50,351 nucleotides of DNA from assembly GCA_035946955.1 (NCBI GenBank), contig DASYYE010000359.1, positions 1-50,351 of the forward strand. The letters are read 5' to 3'. How positions within the stretch are numbered: the stretch's first letter is position 1; the number at the start of each line of letters is the position of its first letter. Shown one piece after another: positions 8,019 to 16,224 of this stretch. This DNA is from DASYYE01 sp035946955. Lineage in GTDB: Bacteria; Actinomycetota; Actinomycetes; Streptosporangiales; Streptosporangiaceae. Position numbers and translations under genes: made by a program. The notes below the pieces were generated by a model. The model ran no database searches, was not told where the DNA came from, and saw nothing but the letters and a program-made list of their open reading frames with translations.

Positions 8019-8552
8019 TCACCGGCCGGTGCCGCCGGCGGCACCGGAGGCGAGGTCGAGCAGCCCAGGCGGGGGGTCGAGGACGAGCCGCCGGGCTGCC
8101 AGGTCGACCTCCACGACGATGGCCGCTACGAAGGGCACGAGGATCTCGCCCCGCCGGGGTGTGCCGGGCGCGGGCTCCACCACGAGCAGGTCTTGCCCGT
8201 GGTGGAGCACGCTCGTCACGGTCCCGAGCAGTTCGCCGTCCCGTGTCACGACGGTGAGCCCCGCGAGTTGCTGGTCGTGGAAGACGTCAGGGTCATCTGG
8301 CGGGGTGTCCTCGGCATCGACCATCAGCCAGGTGCCGCGCAGCGGCTCGGCCGCTGTGCGGTCCCCGACCTCCGCGAAGCTGACGAGGAGCCTGCCGGAG
8401 TGCCACCGTGAGGCGGTCACCGTCAGGGGTGTCGGCCTCGGCGGGTCGGTGTCCAGCACGGCACCGTCGGCGAAGCGCCGCTCCGGGTCGTCGGTGTGGA
8501 CGTCCACAGTGACCTCACCGCGGATCCCGTGCGGTCTGACGATGCGCCCCAC
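8019..8552 (-). CDS. rimM: 16S rRNA processing protein RimM
   Basis: 177 residues from GTG at 8550-8552. It assists assembly of the 30S head and binds S19. The N-terminal beta-barrel starts with VGRIVRPHGIRGEVTV, the expected RimM opening; the PRC-barrel follows around residues 95-170 (LAGLTVVTRDGELLGTV, GEILVPFVAAIV). No in-frame ATG, GTG or TTG lies between this GTG and the stop of the upstream KH gene, so the family residues just before VGRI would need a CTG start; the annotated start may be a few codons short. Confidence 0.95.
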   Translation of the reverse strand: MGRIVRPHGIRGEVTVDVHTDDPERRFADGAVLDTDPPRPTPLTVTASRWHSGRLLVSFAEVGDRTAAEPLRGTWLMVDAEDTPPDDPDVFHDQQLAGLTVVTRDGELLGTVTSVLHHGQDLLVVEPAPGTPRRGEILVPFVAAIVVEVDLAARRLVLDPPPGLLDLASGAAGGTGR

Positions 8553-8571
8553 TGCCCATTGCGCGGACAGG

Positions 8572-8814
8572 CTACCGGACCTCGTCCATGTCCAGCAGGT
8601 CCACCCGGACGTAGCGCCCGCCGGCGAGTGACCCGACGACGGTGCGCAGTGCCCTGGCGGTCCGCCCGCCGCGGCCGATCACTTTGCCCAGGTCATCTGG
8701 GTGGACGCGGACTTCGAGCACCCGGCCCCTGCGGAGCCCGTGGCTGGCGACGCGGACGTCGCCTGGATGGTCCACGATGCCCTTCACCAGGTGCTCAAGA
8801 GCCTCCTCAAGCAC
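8572..8814 (-). CDS. KH-domain RNA-binding protein (KhpA/YlqC-like)
   Basis: 80 residues from GTG at 8812-8814, overlapping nothing and starting 1 nt after the rpsP stop. It has a single KH domain with the invariant loop GKVIGRGG at about residues 43-50 after the opening LEEALEHLVKGIVDHP. Homologues (KhpA) bind many RNAs, often with KhpB/Jag, and affect cell length and division. Location between rpsP and rimM is conserved across Gram-positive bacteria. The length matches the family; the longer open frame upstream lies over the S16 tail and is not real. Confidence 0.93.
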   Translation of the reverse strand: MLEEALEHLVKGIVDHPGDVRVASHGLRRGRVLEVRVHPDDLGKVIGRGGRTARALRTVVGSLAGGRYVRVDLLDMDEVR

Positions 8815-8815
8815 G

Positions 8816-9484
8816 TCAGGCCCCGCTCTCCTGCCCTGGCGCGGACTCCGCTGCGGCCTTGGACGCACGGCCAGCGTTCTTGGACTCGGCAGCCTGCGGC
8901 TCTTCGGTCTTGGACTCAGCGGTCTTCGGCTTGCTGGCCTTGGCTGTGTCCGCCTTGTCGGCCTTGCCCTTGGCGGACTTGGCTTCCTCTGCCTCGGCAG
9001 AGACGGGCTCAGTGGCCTGCGCCGCCGCGGCGTCCTTGCCCTTGTCAGCCTTTGGCCTGTCGGACTTGGACTGGGCTGCCTTGGACTTGTCGGCCCGCTG
9101 GCCCGATGCCTTGCCCTTGCCCTTGTCGGCCTCGGCGTCCTTGATGGTCTCCGCCACGGCGGCGGCAAAGGCCTGCTTCTTGTCGGGTCTGGCCTCGGCC
9201 GTCCTCAGTGTGCCTTCGGCACCGGGCAGGCCACGGAACTTCTGCCAGTCCCCAGTGATCTCGAGCAGCCGCTGGACTGGCTCTGTGGGCTGTGCTCCGA
9301 CTGACAGCCAGTACTGCGCACGCTCGGAGTTGACTTCGATGAGGGACGGGTCGAGCTTGGGGTGGTACTTGCCGATCTCCTCGATCGCCCGGCCATCCCG
9401 CTTGGTGCGGGCGTCGGCGACGACGATCCGGTAGTACGGCGCGCGGATCTTTCCCAGGCGCTTGAGTTTGATCTTTACAGCCAC
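8816..9484 (-). CDS. rpsP: 30S ribosomal protein S16 with long low-complexity tail
   Basis: 222 residues from GTG at 9482-9484 (MAVKIKLKRLGKIRAPYY). The first about 85 residues are the S16 core (RIVVADARTKRDGRAIEEIG, YWLSVGAQPTEPV). Residues from about 112 to 222 form a Lys/Ala/Glu/Ser-rich, proline-poor, highly charged tail. Actinobacterial S16 proteins often have a tail, but about 140-170 residues in total is more usual, so this one is long. A GGGAGA element lies upstream at a slightly long spacing. Confidence 0.95.
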   Translation of the reverse strand: MAVKIKLKRLGKIRAPYYRIVVADARTKRDGRAIEEIGKYHPKLDPSLIEVNSERAQYWLSVGAQPTEPVQRLLEITGDWQKFRGLPGAEGTLRTAEARPDKKQAFAAAVAETIKDAEADKGKGKASGQRADKSKAAQSKSDRPKADKGKDAAAAQATEPVSAEAEEAKSAKGKADKADTAKASKPKTAESKTEEPQAAESKNAGRASKAAAESAPGQESGA

Positions 9485-9687
9485 GACTGCGGTCTTCTCC
9501 CAAAAGAGTCGGCTGCGGGGCTGGTTTGGCCAGGTGGGGACCGGCAGCACACCCCGGATGGTCTCCGGGCGGACGAACGTTGAGAGGGCGCCGTCAGCCA
9601 GGAGATAACGATGACGCTGTCATTGTGCCAGATCCCGGCGCATGCGACGTAACCAAGGGGCGCACCGGGCCGGTACCGAGCGGCTGG

Positions 9688-11412
9688 TCAGTCCTTCTTG
9701 GGCTTGCGGCCGAAGAGGCGGCCGCCCCGCCCGGTGAAGCCGGCCGGCAGGTCGCCGCTCGCGGTGGTCTCGGCTGGGCTGGGGCCGGGTTTCCTCCCGG
9801 CGGCTCCGCCGCTGCCGCCAGGCAGCCCGAGTCCGGGCGGCAGCCCATGAGCGAGCGCGTCGAGGCTGCCGAGGCCGTCCATGCCCGCCAGGCCACCAGG
9901 GCCCTCCAGGCCGCTGGCGCCGGAACCCGCTGGCTGGCGCCGGCCGGTGTCGCCAGGCCCGTGTGCCCCGGCTGCCGCGGCGGCGGGGCGTGTCTGTGGG
10001 CCGCCTGGGCGCCCGCCCTTGGGCTTCTTTTTTGTGGCGCCCTTTTTGGCCTTCGCGGACTTGGATGCCTGCCGCATGCCGGGCATGGGTGGCATGCCGG
10101 GCATGCCCCTGCCGCCGAGCATCTGCCGCATCATCTTCTGGCCTTCGAGGAAACGCACGACGAGGTTGTTGACTTCGCCCACGCTCACGCCGGCGCCACG
10201 GGCGATCCGGGCGCGGCGGGAGCCGTTGAGGATCTTGGGGTTGCGCCGCTCCTGGGGGGTCATGGAGTTCACGATGGCTGCTGCGCGGTCCAGGTCAGCG
10301 TCGCTGACCTGGCTCAGCGCCTCCTTGTGCTGGGCTGCGCCTGGCAGCATGCCGAGCAGGTTGCCGATCGGCCCGAGCTTGCGCACCATTGCGAGCTGCT
10401 CGACGAAGTCCTCCAGGGTGAGGCCTTCGCCGGAGGCCAGCTTCCCGGCGACGCTGGCGGCCTGCTCGGCGTCGAACGCCCGCTCTGCCTGCTCGATCAG
10501 GGTGAGCATGTCGCCGAGGTCGAGGATGCGTGAGGCCATCCGGTCGGGGTGGAAGACCCCGAAGTCGTCGAGTTTCTCCCCGGTGGACGCGAACATGATG
10601 GGACGGCCGGTGAGCTGGGTGATGGACAGCGCGGCCCCGCCCCTGGCGTCACCGTCGAGCTTGGTGAGGACGACCCCGTCATAGCCGACGCCGTCGAGGA
10701 ACGCCTGGGCGGTGACGACCGCGTCCTGGCCGATCATCGCGTCGACCACGAACAGGATCTCGTCGGGGTCGACCGCGTCCCGGATGGCCGCGGCCTGGCG
10801 CATCATCTCCTCGTCGATGCCCAGCCGCCCGGCGGTGTCGATTATCACGACGTTGTGCATGCGGCGGCGGGCCTCATCCAGTGACAGGCGCGCCACCTTC
10901 ACCGGGTCGCCGGTGCCGTTGCCGGGCTCGGGCGCGAAGACCGGCACTGCGGCCTGCTCTCCCAGCACCTCGAGTTGCTGCACGGCATTGGGCCGCTGGA
11001 GGTCGGCGGCGACGAGCAGCGGTGTGTTGCCCTGCTCCTTCAGCCACCGTGCCAGCTTGGCCGCCAGCGTCGTCTTCCCGGACCCCTGCAGGCCCGCCAG
11101 CATGATGACAGTGGGCGGGGTCTTGGCGAAACGCAGCCGCCGTGTCTGTCCGCCGAGGACCGCGACGAGTTCCTCGTGGACGATCTTGGTCATCTGCTGC
11201 GCTGGGTTGAGCGCTGCCGACACCTCCGCGGAGGAGGCGCGTTCCTTGACCCGTGCGGTGAACGCCCTGGCTACCGGCAGCGCGACGTCGGCCTCGAGGA
11301 GCGCGACACGGATCTCGCGGCAGGTCGCTTCGATGTCGGCGGGCGACAGCTTGCCCCGGCCGCGCAGCGATGAGAAGACCTGGGTCAGCCGGCTGGAGAG
11401 AGTTTCGAACAC
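9688..11412 (-). CDS. ffh: Signal recognition particle protein Ffh
   Basis: 574 residues. With 4.5S RNA it binds signal sequences on nascent chains and delivers them to FtsY. N domain at 1-85; G domain with the P-loop GLQGSGKT (107-114), DTAGR (192-196) and TKLDGDARGG (250-259); methionine-rich M domain around 330-445 ending with GRGMPGMPPMPGM. A Lys-rich then Gly/Pro-rich tail (455-574) is unusually long for Ffh, which normally ends near residue 450-520. The start ATG at 11410-11412 is 9 nt from the glnD stop. The 203-nt gap before rpsP contains a CACAAT hexamer that may be an rpsP promoter element. Confidence 0.96.
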   Translation of the reverse strand: MFETLSSRLTQVFSSLRGRGKLSPADIEATCREIRVALLEADVALPVARAFTARVKERASSAEVSAALNPAQQMTKIVHEELVAVLGGQTRRLRFAKTPPTVIMLAGLQGSGKTTLAAKLARWLKEQGNTPLLVAADLQRPNAVQQLEVLGEQAAVPVFAPEPGNGTGDPVKVARLSLDEARRRMHNVVIIDTAGRLGIDEEMMRQAAAIRDAVDPDEILFVVDAMIGQDAVVTAQAFLDGVGYDGVVLTKLDGDARGGAALSITQLTGRPIMFASTGEKLDDFGVFHPDRMASRILDLGDMLTLIEQAERAFDAEQAASVAGKLASGEGLTLEDFVEQLAMVRKLGPIGNLLGMLPGAAQHKEALSQVSDADLDRAAAIVNSMTPQERRNPKILNGSRRARIARGAGVSVGEVNNLVVRFLEGQKMMRQMLGGRGMPGMPPMPGMRQASKSAKAKKGATKKKPKGGRPGGPQTRPAAAAAGAHGPGDTGRRQPAGSGASGLEGPGGLAGMDGLGSLDALAHGLPPGLGLPGGSGGAAGRKPGPSPAETTASGDLPAGFTGRGGRLFGRKPKKD

Positions 11413-11421
11413 CTGCCCAGG

Positions 11422-13752
11422 CTATCCGTTGCGTGGCGCACTGCCTGAGGTCTCGCAATCGCTCAGTGCCGCGAGGACCTCGGCGGTGATGCGGTGCCGC
11501 AGGCAGAGGTCGGTCACTGGGCTGCCGGCGGTGTCTGTCACGTAGAACACATCGACTGCTTCGGCGCCCAGGGTCTCCACCCGGGCTGCCCGGATGTCGA
11601 GCCCACAGCGGTCGAGTGCCTGGCCGACCCGCGCCAGCAGGCCGGGGCTGTCGTGGGCGCGCACCTCTACCACGGTGGCGGTCTGCGACGCGTCGTCGAG
11701 CAGCTTCACTTTGGGCGGCGCGGTGCGGGAGGGCCGGCTGCGCTGGTCATGGACTGCCGTGGCCTGTACCAGGCGCTGGGTTATGTCCAGCTCACCGGCC
11801 AGGGCGCGGCGCAGGTCGGATGCCACCAGCTTGGGGTCGGGCGGCTCGCCGTAGGGGCAGGTCACCGTGAAGGCGGTGACGGCCATGCCGTTGTGGGATG
11901 TGGCATTGGCCGAGCGCACAGCCAGCCGGTGCACGGCGAGCACCCCGGCTGCCTTCCACAGCAGACCTGGCCCGTCGGGTGCGACCACGGTCACTTCGGG
12001 CATGGTGAACATGGCGCCTGGCACGCCCACCGTGGCCAGTTCCTGCTGGTCCGCACGCAACGGCAGCGGCTGTGGCAGCGGAGCCCCGGCGAGCACCGCC
12101 CCGGTGCGGCGGACCAGTCCGGCTACGAGCCCTGCCTTCCAGTCGTTCCAGGCTGCCGGGCCGGTCGCCTGGCCGTCCGCTATGGCGAGGGCGTGCAGGA
12201 GCTCCAGCGTCCCGCGGGTGCCGACGACGGTGGCGACCTGGGCGGCGGTCGCAGGGTCATCGAGGTCGCGGCGGACCGCGGTGCGCGGGAGCAGGAGGTG
12301 GTGCCTCACGGCGCCAGCGACCATTTCCACGTCGTCGTCACTGAAGCCCATCCGCCGTGCGGTATCCCGGGCCACGACTTCGCCGGTGACCTGGTGGTCG
12401 CCCGGCCAGCCCTTGCCGATGTCGTGGAGCAGGGCGGCGACCAGCAGGAGGTCGGGCCGTGACACGTCGCGGGTGAGCGCGGCGGCCCTGGCGGCGGTCT
12501 CGACCAAGTGCCGGTCCACGGTGAAGGCGTGCAGTGGGTCGCGCTGCGGGCGGTTGCGCACCCGGTCCCAGTCGGGCAGCAGGCCGACGACGATCCCTTC
12601 CTGGTCGAGTGCCTCCCAGACGCTGATGGCCGCCGGGCCGCTGCCGAGGAGTGCGGTCAGGCAGTCCCGGGCCCCGGCGGGCCAGGGGGCGGGCAGTGGC
12701 GGGCATTCATGCAGGCGCGCCAGTGCCCGTGGCGCCAGCGGCAGGCCTGCCTGTGCCGCGGCTGCCGCGGCACGAAGCACCAGGACCGGGTCGCCTGCGG
12801 GGTCGGCGGCCCTGGCCAGCACCACCTCCCCATCCTGTTCGACCAGGCCGTCGGCCAGCGGCCTGCGGGGTGCGGAACTGCGCGCGCGGGCTACACCGTG
12901 GCGGTCCCTCCTCACCCCGCTCTTGCTGGGCCTGCTGCGCCGCGCCTGGCGCAGTGACGAGTCCAGGGCGTAGGCGACGGTGCGTCCTGAGCCCGCGAGG
13001 TGGCGCATGAGCGTGTCGGCGTCTGCCACTCCGACCGCCTCGGCTACCTCGTCCTGTTCCTGCAGCACCAGCCGGTCGGTGGCACGGCCGGTGACGCGGT
13101 GCAGTGCGTGGCGGGCGTCGAGGATGAACTCCCGTGCCGCGCGGACCTGCGGCCCCGGACCGGGGGCTACCCAGGCGGCAGCCACGGCGTGGATCGACAG
13201 TGCGTCGCGCAGGCCGCCCCTGGCCTCCTTGAGGTCGGGTTCCAGCAGGAACGCGAGCTCGCCGCAGCGCTGCGTGCGCTGAGCGCGTAGCTCCTGGAGC
13301 TCGTCCAGCCGTGCCCAGGCACCTGCCCGCCAGTCGCTCAGCATGCCGAGCCGCAGTTCCCGGGTCAGGGCGGGGTCGCCGGCCACGTGGCGGGCGTGCA
13401 GCATGCCGAGGGCGGCCCGGAGGTCACGGCAGGCGACGTCCCGGGCTTCGGCGACGGTGCGGACCGCGTGGTCGAGGTGGGCCCCGGAGTCCCAGACGGG
13501 ATACCACACCTGGTCCGCCAGGTCGGCGATGTCCGGGCGGCCGGTGTGCAGCAGCAGCACGTCGAGGTCGCTGCCTGGCAGCAGCTCTGACCGGCCGTAG
13601 CTGCCCAGGGCCACCAGTGCGGCACCTGGGCTGGTGCCCAGCAGGGACGCGAGCCAGCGGTCCACGTTGGCGGTGCGGCGGGCCCGGTCGGCGGCCAGGT
13701 CGGCATGGCGCGGGGGCCGGGGGGTGGGGGCGGCTGGTTCGCTACAGCGCAC
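11422..13752 (-). CDS. glnD: PII nucleotidylyltransferase/deadenylylase GlnD
   Basis: 776 residues. It modifies and demodifies PII in response to nitrogen state; in actinomycetes such as Streptomyces the modification is adenylylation. The nucleotidyltransferase core has GSYGRSELLPGSDLD (50-64) with the acidic pair D62/D64. EPDLKEARGGLRD (171-183) and HAFTVDRHL (408-416) are GlnD signatures. The HD domain is at LLHDIGKG (441-448). Two ACT domains, which bind glutamine, follow (about 585-660 and 690-765). The GTG start at 13750-13752 overlaps the end of glnB by 11 nt. Confidence 0.95.
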   Translation of the reverse strand: MRCSEPAAPTPRPPRHADLAADRARRTANVDRWLASLLGTSPGAALVALGSYGRSELLPGSDLDVLLLHTGRPDIADLADQVWYPVWDSGAHLDHAVRTVAEARDVACRDLRAALGMLHARHVAGDPALTRELRLGMLSDWRAGAWARLDELQELRAQRTQRCGELAFLLEPDLKEARGGLRDALSIHAVAAAWVAPGPGPQVRAAREFILDARHALHRVTGRATDRLVLQEQDEVAEAVGVADADTLMRHLAGSGRTVAYALDSSLRQARRSRPSKSGVRRDRHGVARARSSAPRRPLADGLVEQDGEVVLARAADPAGDPVLVLRAAAAAAQAGLPLAPRALARLHECPPLPAPWPAGARDCLTALLGSGPAAISVWEALDQEGIVVGLLPDWDRVRNRPQRDPLHAFTVDRHLVETAARAAALTRDVSRPDLLLVAALLHDIGKGWPGDHQVTGEVVARDTARRMGFSDDDVEMVAGAVRHHLLLPRTAVRRDLDDPATAAQVATVVGTRGTLELLHALAIADGQATGPAAWNDWKAGLVAGLVRRTGAVLAGAPLPQPLPLRADQQELATVGVPGAMFTMPEVTVVAPDGPGLLWKAAGVLAVHRLAVRSANATSHNGMAVTAFTVTCPYGEPPDPKLVASDLRRALAGELDITQRLVQATAVHDQRSRPSRTAPPKVKLLDDASQTATVVEVRAHDSPGLLARVGQALDRCGLDIRAARVETLGAEAVDVFYVTDTAGSPVTDLCLRHRITAEVLAALSDCETSGSAPRNG

Positions 13753-14080
13753 CGGGGCCGCGTTCGCCGGTCCGGACCCGCACCACGGTGTCGACGGGGG
13801 TGCACCACACCTTGCCGTCGCCGATCCGCCCGGTCTGGGCGGCCTTCACGATGACGTCGATGAGGTCGGCGGCGTCCTCGTCGTTGCAGAGCACATCGAC
13901 CCGCACCTTGGGGACGAGGTCGATCTGGTACTCCGCGCCCCGGTACACCTCGGTGTGGCCGCGCTGGCGGCCATAGCCGGTGGCTTCGCTGACCGTCATG
14001 CCGTGCACACCAAAGGCCTGCAGCGCGGCTTTTACCTCATCGAGTTTGAACGGCTTGACCACAGCGGTGATGAGCTTCAT
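13742..14080 (-). CDS. glnB: Nitrogen regulatory protein PII
   Basis: 112 residues, exact family length. PII binds ATP, ADP and 2-oxoglutarate and signals nitrogen status to partners. The T-loop has the modification site Tyr51 in EVYRGAEY; the B-loop TGRIGDGKVW (83-92) binds the nucleotide. ATG at 14078-14080 has GAGAGGG upstream. glnB and glnD overlap. The gene that usually precedes glnB, the ammonium transporter amtB, is not here; the neighbour is instead a divergent nitric oxide synthase. Upstream GAAAC/GTAAC elements suggest GlnR-type control. Confidence 0.96.
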   Translation of the reverse strand: MKLITAVVKPFKLDEVKAALQAFGVHGMTVSEATGYGRQRGHTEVYRGAEYQIDLVPKVRVDVLCNDEDAADLIDVIVKAAQTGRIGDGKVWCTPVDTVVRVRTGERGPGAL

Positions 14081-14182
14081 GACCCACCCTCTCGACGAAC
14101 CCTTTCTACTACTAGGGTGTAGCTTGAGCGTTTCACAGCCGGATACCCGTTGTTACTGCGGGATGAAACGCAGCTTGGTCAT

Positions 14183-14198
14183 GTTACGAAGGTGTTTC
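14183..14198 (-). promoter_or_regulatory. Partial GlnR-like box upstream of glnB
   Basis: On the minus strand GAAAC (14198-14194) is followed, after exactly 6 nt, by GTAAC (14187-14183). This matches the middle of the actinobacterial GlnR consensus (GTnAC-n6-GAAAC-n6-GTnAC-n6-GAAAC). The flanking outer half-sites are poor. It lies about 103-118 bp upstream of the glnB start and about 130 bp upstream of the divergent NOS start. Further GTTAC (14152-14156) and GAAAC (14165-14169) words are near but not in canonical spacing. Confidence 0.35.
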
Positions 14199-14329
14199 GT
14201 TCCTGCATGCCCAAGGTCCGAAGGGACTATTCCGGCTAACCGCGGTAACCACGACGCAGGTCTTGTGCGGACGGGCCTGTAATGGTATGTGCCGTCCTTG
14301 GGACGTCACGATGGGTAGCCGGAGGATAC

Positions 14330-15592
14330 GTGGGCGCTACAGGTCGCAGCTCCGTATTAGTGTCACGATGGCGTCGGCTGAGTGCCGGGGACGGCCATGG
14401 GCACCCCCCCAACGGGCACTCTCCGCCCACGGCCGGCGCGGCCCTCACCGCAACGGTGCCTGCCGACGTCGCACCAGCCCGGCATGCCGACGTCATGGCC
14501 GAAGCGGTCGAGTTCGTCACGATGTTCCACCGGGAGAACCCGGTGGCAGGGGAGCCCGACGAACGGATGGCGGAAGTACGGCGTCAGATCGAGGCCACGG
14601 GAACCTACGAGCACACCGAGGCCGAACTCACGTTCGCCGCCCGGGTGGCGTGGCGGAACTCCTCCCGCTGCATCGGCCGCCTGTACTGGCGGAGCCTGCG
14701 GGTACGTGACCGCCGTGAGATCGGTGACACATCCGGTATCGCGGCCGAGGCCGTGCAGCACCTGCGGGAGGCGACCAACGGTGGCCGGATCAGGCCGGTC
14801 ATCACGATCTTCGCCCCCGACCGGCCCGGCCAGCCGGGCCCGCGGTTCCTGAGCCCCCAACTGGTCAGCTACAGCGGGTACCGGCAGGACGGTGGCCAGG
14901 TCCTCGGTGACCCGCGCAACACCACCATCACGGCACTGGCCCGCCGCATCGGCTGGGCAGGCCCGGCGGAACGAGGCCGGTTCGACGTGCTGCCTCTGGT
15001 CATCCAGGGCGGGAGCGGGGCGGCGCCCCGGTGGTTCGAGCTGCCCACGGACGCCGTGCTCGAGGTGCCGCTGAGCCACCCTGACTTCGGCTGGTTCGCT
15101 GAACTCGGGCTGCGCTGGTACGCCGTGCCGGTGGTCAGCGACATGTACCTGCAGGCCGGCGGCATACGGTACCCAGCCTGCCCGTTCAACGGCTGGTACA
15201 TGGGAACCGAAGTCGGCAGCCGCGACCTGGGTGACGCCTCCCGCTATGACCAGCTCCCGGTCATCGCCAAGCGGATGGGCCTGTCCATTGCGAACGACCA
15301 GAACCTCTGGAAGGACCGCGCGGTCACAGAGCTGAACCAGGCGGTGCTGCACTCGTTCCAGGCCGCTGGCGTCACCGTCACCGACCACCACACCGAGAGC
15401 AGCAGGTTCCTCACCCACCACAAGATCGAAGAACGCCAAGGCCGCACATGCCCCGCGACGTGGTCATGGATCGTGCCGCCGGCCGCCAGCTCCACCACTG
15501 CGGTCTTCCATCGCTACTACGAAGACCCGGACGTGCGCCCGAACTTCTACCGCCACCCCGACCTGCCCGAGGAGCCGATCTGCCATGTATGA
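14330..15592 (+). CDS. nos: Nitric oxide synthase oxygenase (bacterial NOS)
   Basis: 420 residues; GTG at 14330 is chosen for the GGAGG 4 nt upstream, while an in-frame ATG at 14282 lacks a ribosome site. The enzyme oxidises arginine to citrulline and NO with heme and a pterin; bacterial forms lack a reductase domain, as here. The heme-thiolate Cys114 lies in RNSSRCIGRLYW. The substrate Glu294 is in PFNGWYMGTEVGSRDLGD. The pterin/dimer region is TESSRFLTHHKIEERQGRTC then TWSWIVPP. The residue before SDM in VPVVSDM (residue 269) is Val, where B. subtilis NOS has Ile218. Its end overlaps the next gene by 8 nt. Confidence 0.95.
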   Translation: MGATGRSSVLVSRWRRLSAGDGHGHPPNGHSPPTAGAALTATVPADVAPARHADVMAEAVEFVTMFHRENPVAGEPDERMAEVRRQIEATGTYEHTEAELTFAARVAWRNSSRCIGRLYWRSLRVRDRREIGDTSGIAAEAVQHLREATNGGRIRPVITIFAPDRPGQPGPRFLSPQLVSYSGYRQDGGQVLGDPRNTTITALARRIGWAGPAERGRFDVLPLVIQGGSGAAPRWFELPTDAVLEVPLSHPDFGWFAELGLRWYAVPVVSDMYLQAGGIRYPACPFNGWYMGTEVGSRDLGDASRYDQLPVIAKRMGLSIANDQNLWKDRAVTELNQAVLHSFQAAGVTVTDHHTESSRFLTHHKIEERQGRTCPATWSWIVPPAASSTTAVFHRYYEDPDVRPNFYRHPDLPEEPICHV

Positions 15593-16205
15593 CATCGACC
15601 TCCCCGGCTCGGCGGGCGAGCACTGCCTGCAGGAGACCCAGGGGACCGAGACGCGGGCCGCCAAGTTCTACCACGACCAGGTCAGCGACCGGCTCACGCC
15701 CCGGATGCAGGAGTTCATCGCGCGGATGGACATGATGTGGGTCGCCACCGCGGACGGCGCCGGGGAGTGTGACTGCAGCTTCCGGTCGGGCCCGCCTGGT
15801 TTCGTCCGGATCCTCGGCGGGCACCAGCTCGCCTACCCCGACTACCGGGGTAACGGGGTGATGGCCAGCTCAGGCAATGTCATGCAGAACCCACACGTCG
15901 GCCTGTGGTTCGGCGACTTCGAGCAAGACCTCATCGGACTGCATGTCAACGGCACCGCTGCGGTGCTGACTCCGGAGCAGATGCGGCGTGCCGACCCCAG
16001 CCTGGCGGAGGAGACCCACCCGGGACGGCGCCCCGGGCACTGGGTGATGGTGTACGTGGAGGAGTGTTTCATCCACTGCCGCAAGCACCTCCCCCGCCTG
16101 GAGCGTCAGCCCCGTAACAGGAAGTGGGGCAGTGACAGCACACGGGACAAGGGCGGTGACTACTTCGGCGTGGCCGCGGAGCGGGCTACAGCCGAAGCAC
16201 CCTGA
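15585..16205 (+). CDS. PNPOx-fold FMN-binding protein coupled to NOS
   Basis: 206 residues; its ATG overlaps the last 8 nt of the NOS gene (ATGTATGA), implying translational coupling. The sequence fits the pyridoxamine-phosphate-oxidase-like split barrel: VATADGAGECDCSFRSGPPG (about 53-72), YPDYRGNGVMASSGNVMQNP (about 84-103) and the following VGLWFGDFE. Similar domains occur fused to ferredoxin-reductase modules elsewhere. Family members bind flavin; true PNP oxidase activity is unlikely from this divergent sequence. A flavin electron carrier or flavin-based reductant partner for NOS is inference from the operon. Cys-rich CDC and a C-terminal HCRKH are noticeable. Confidence 0.8.
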   Translation: MYDIDLPGSAGEHCLQETQGTETRAAKFYHDQVSDRLTPRMQEFIARMDMMWVATADGAGECDCSFRSGPPGFVRILGGHQLAYPDYRGNGVMASSGNVMQNPHVGLWFGDFEQDLIGLHVNGTAAVLTPEQMRRADPSLAEETHPGRRPGHWVMVYVEECFIHCRKHLPRLERQPRNRKWGSDSTRDKGGDYFGVAAERATAEAP

Positions 16206-16216
16206 CTAGCAGGGTG
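16198..16216. terminator. Hairpin between the convergent PNPOx and globin genes
   Basis: CACCCTG-actag-CAGGGTG is a perfect 7-bp stem with a 5-nt loop that covers the PNPOx stop codon and lies just before the globin stop at 16225. Symmetric position suggests a bidirectional terminator. There is no U-tract, as is common in high-GC actinomycetes. Confidence 0.6.
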
Positions 16217-16224
16217 TCCCGCCG

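Noticed and set aside
14282..14329. Upstream ATG start for NOS
   Set aside because: In frame but without a ribosome site, and the added residues are not family-like; GTG at 14330 has GGAGG.
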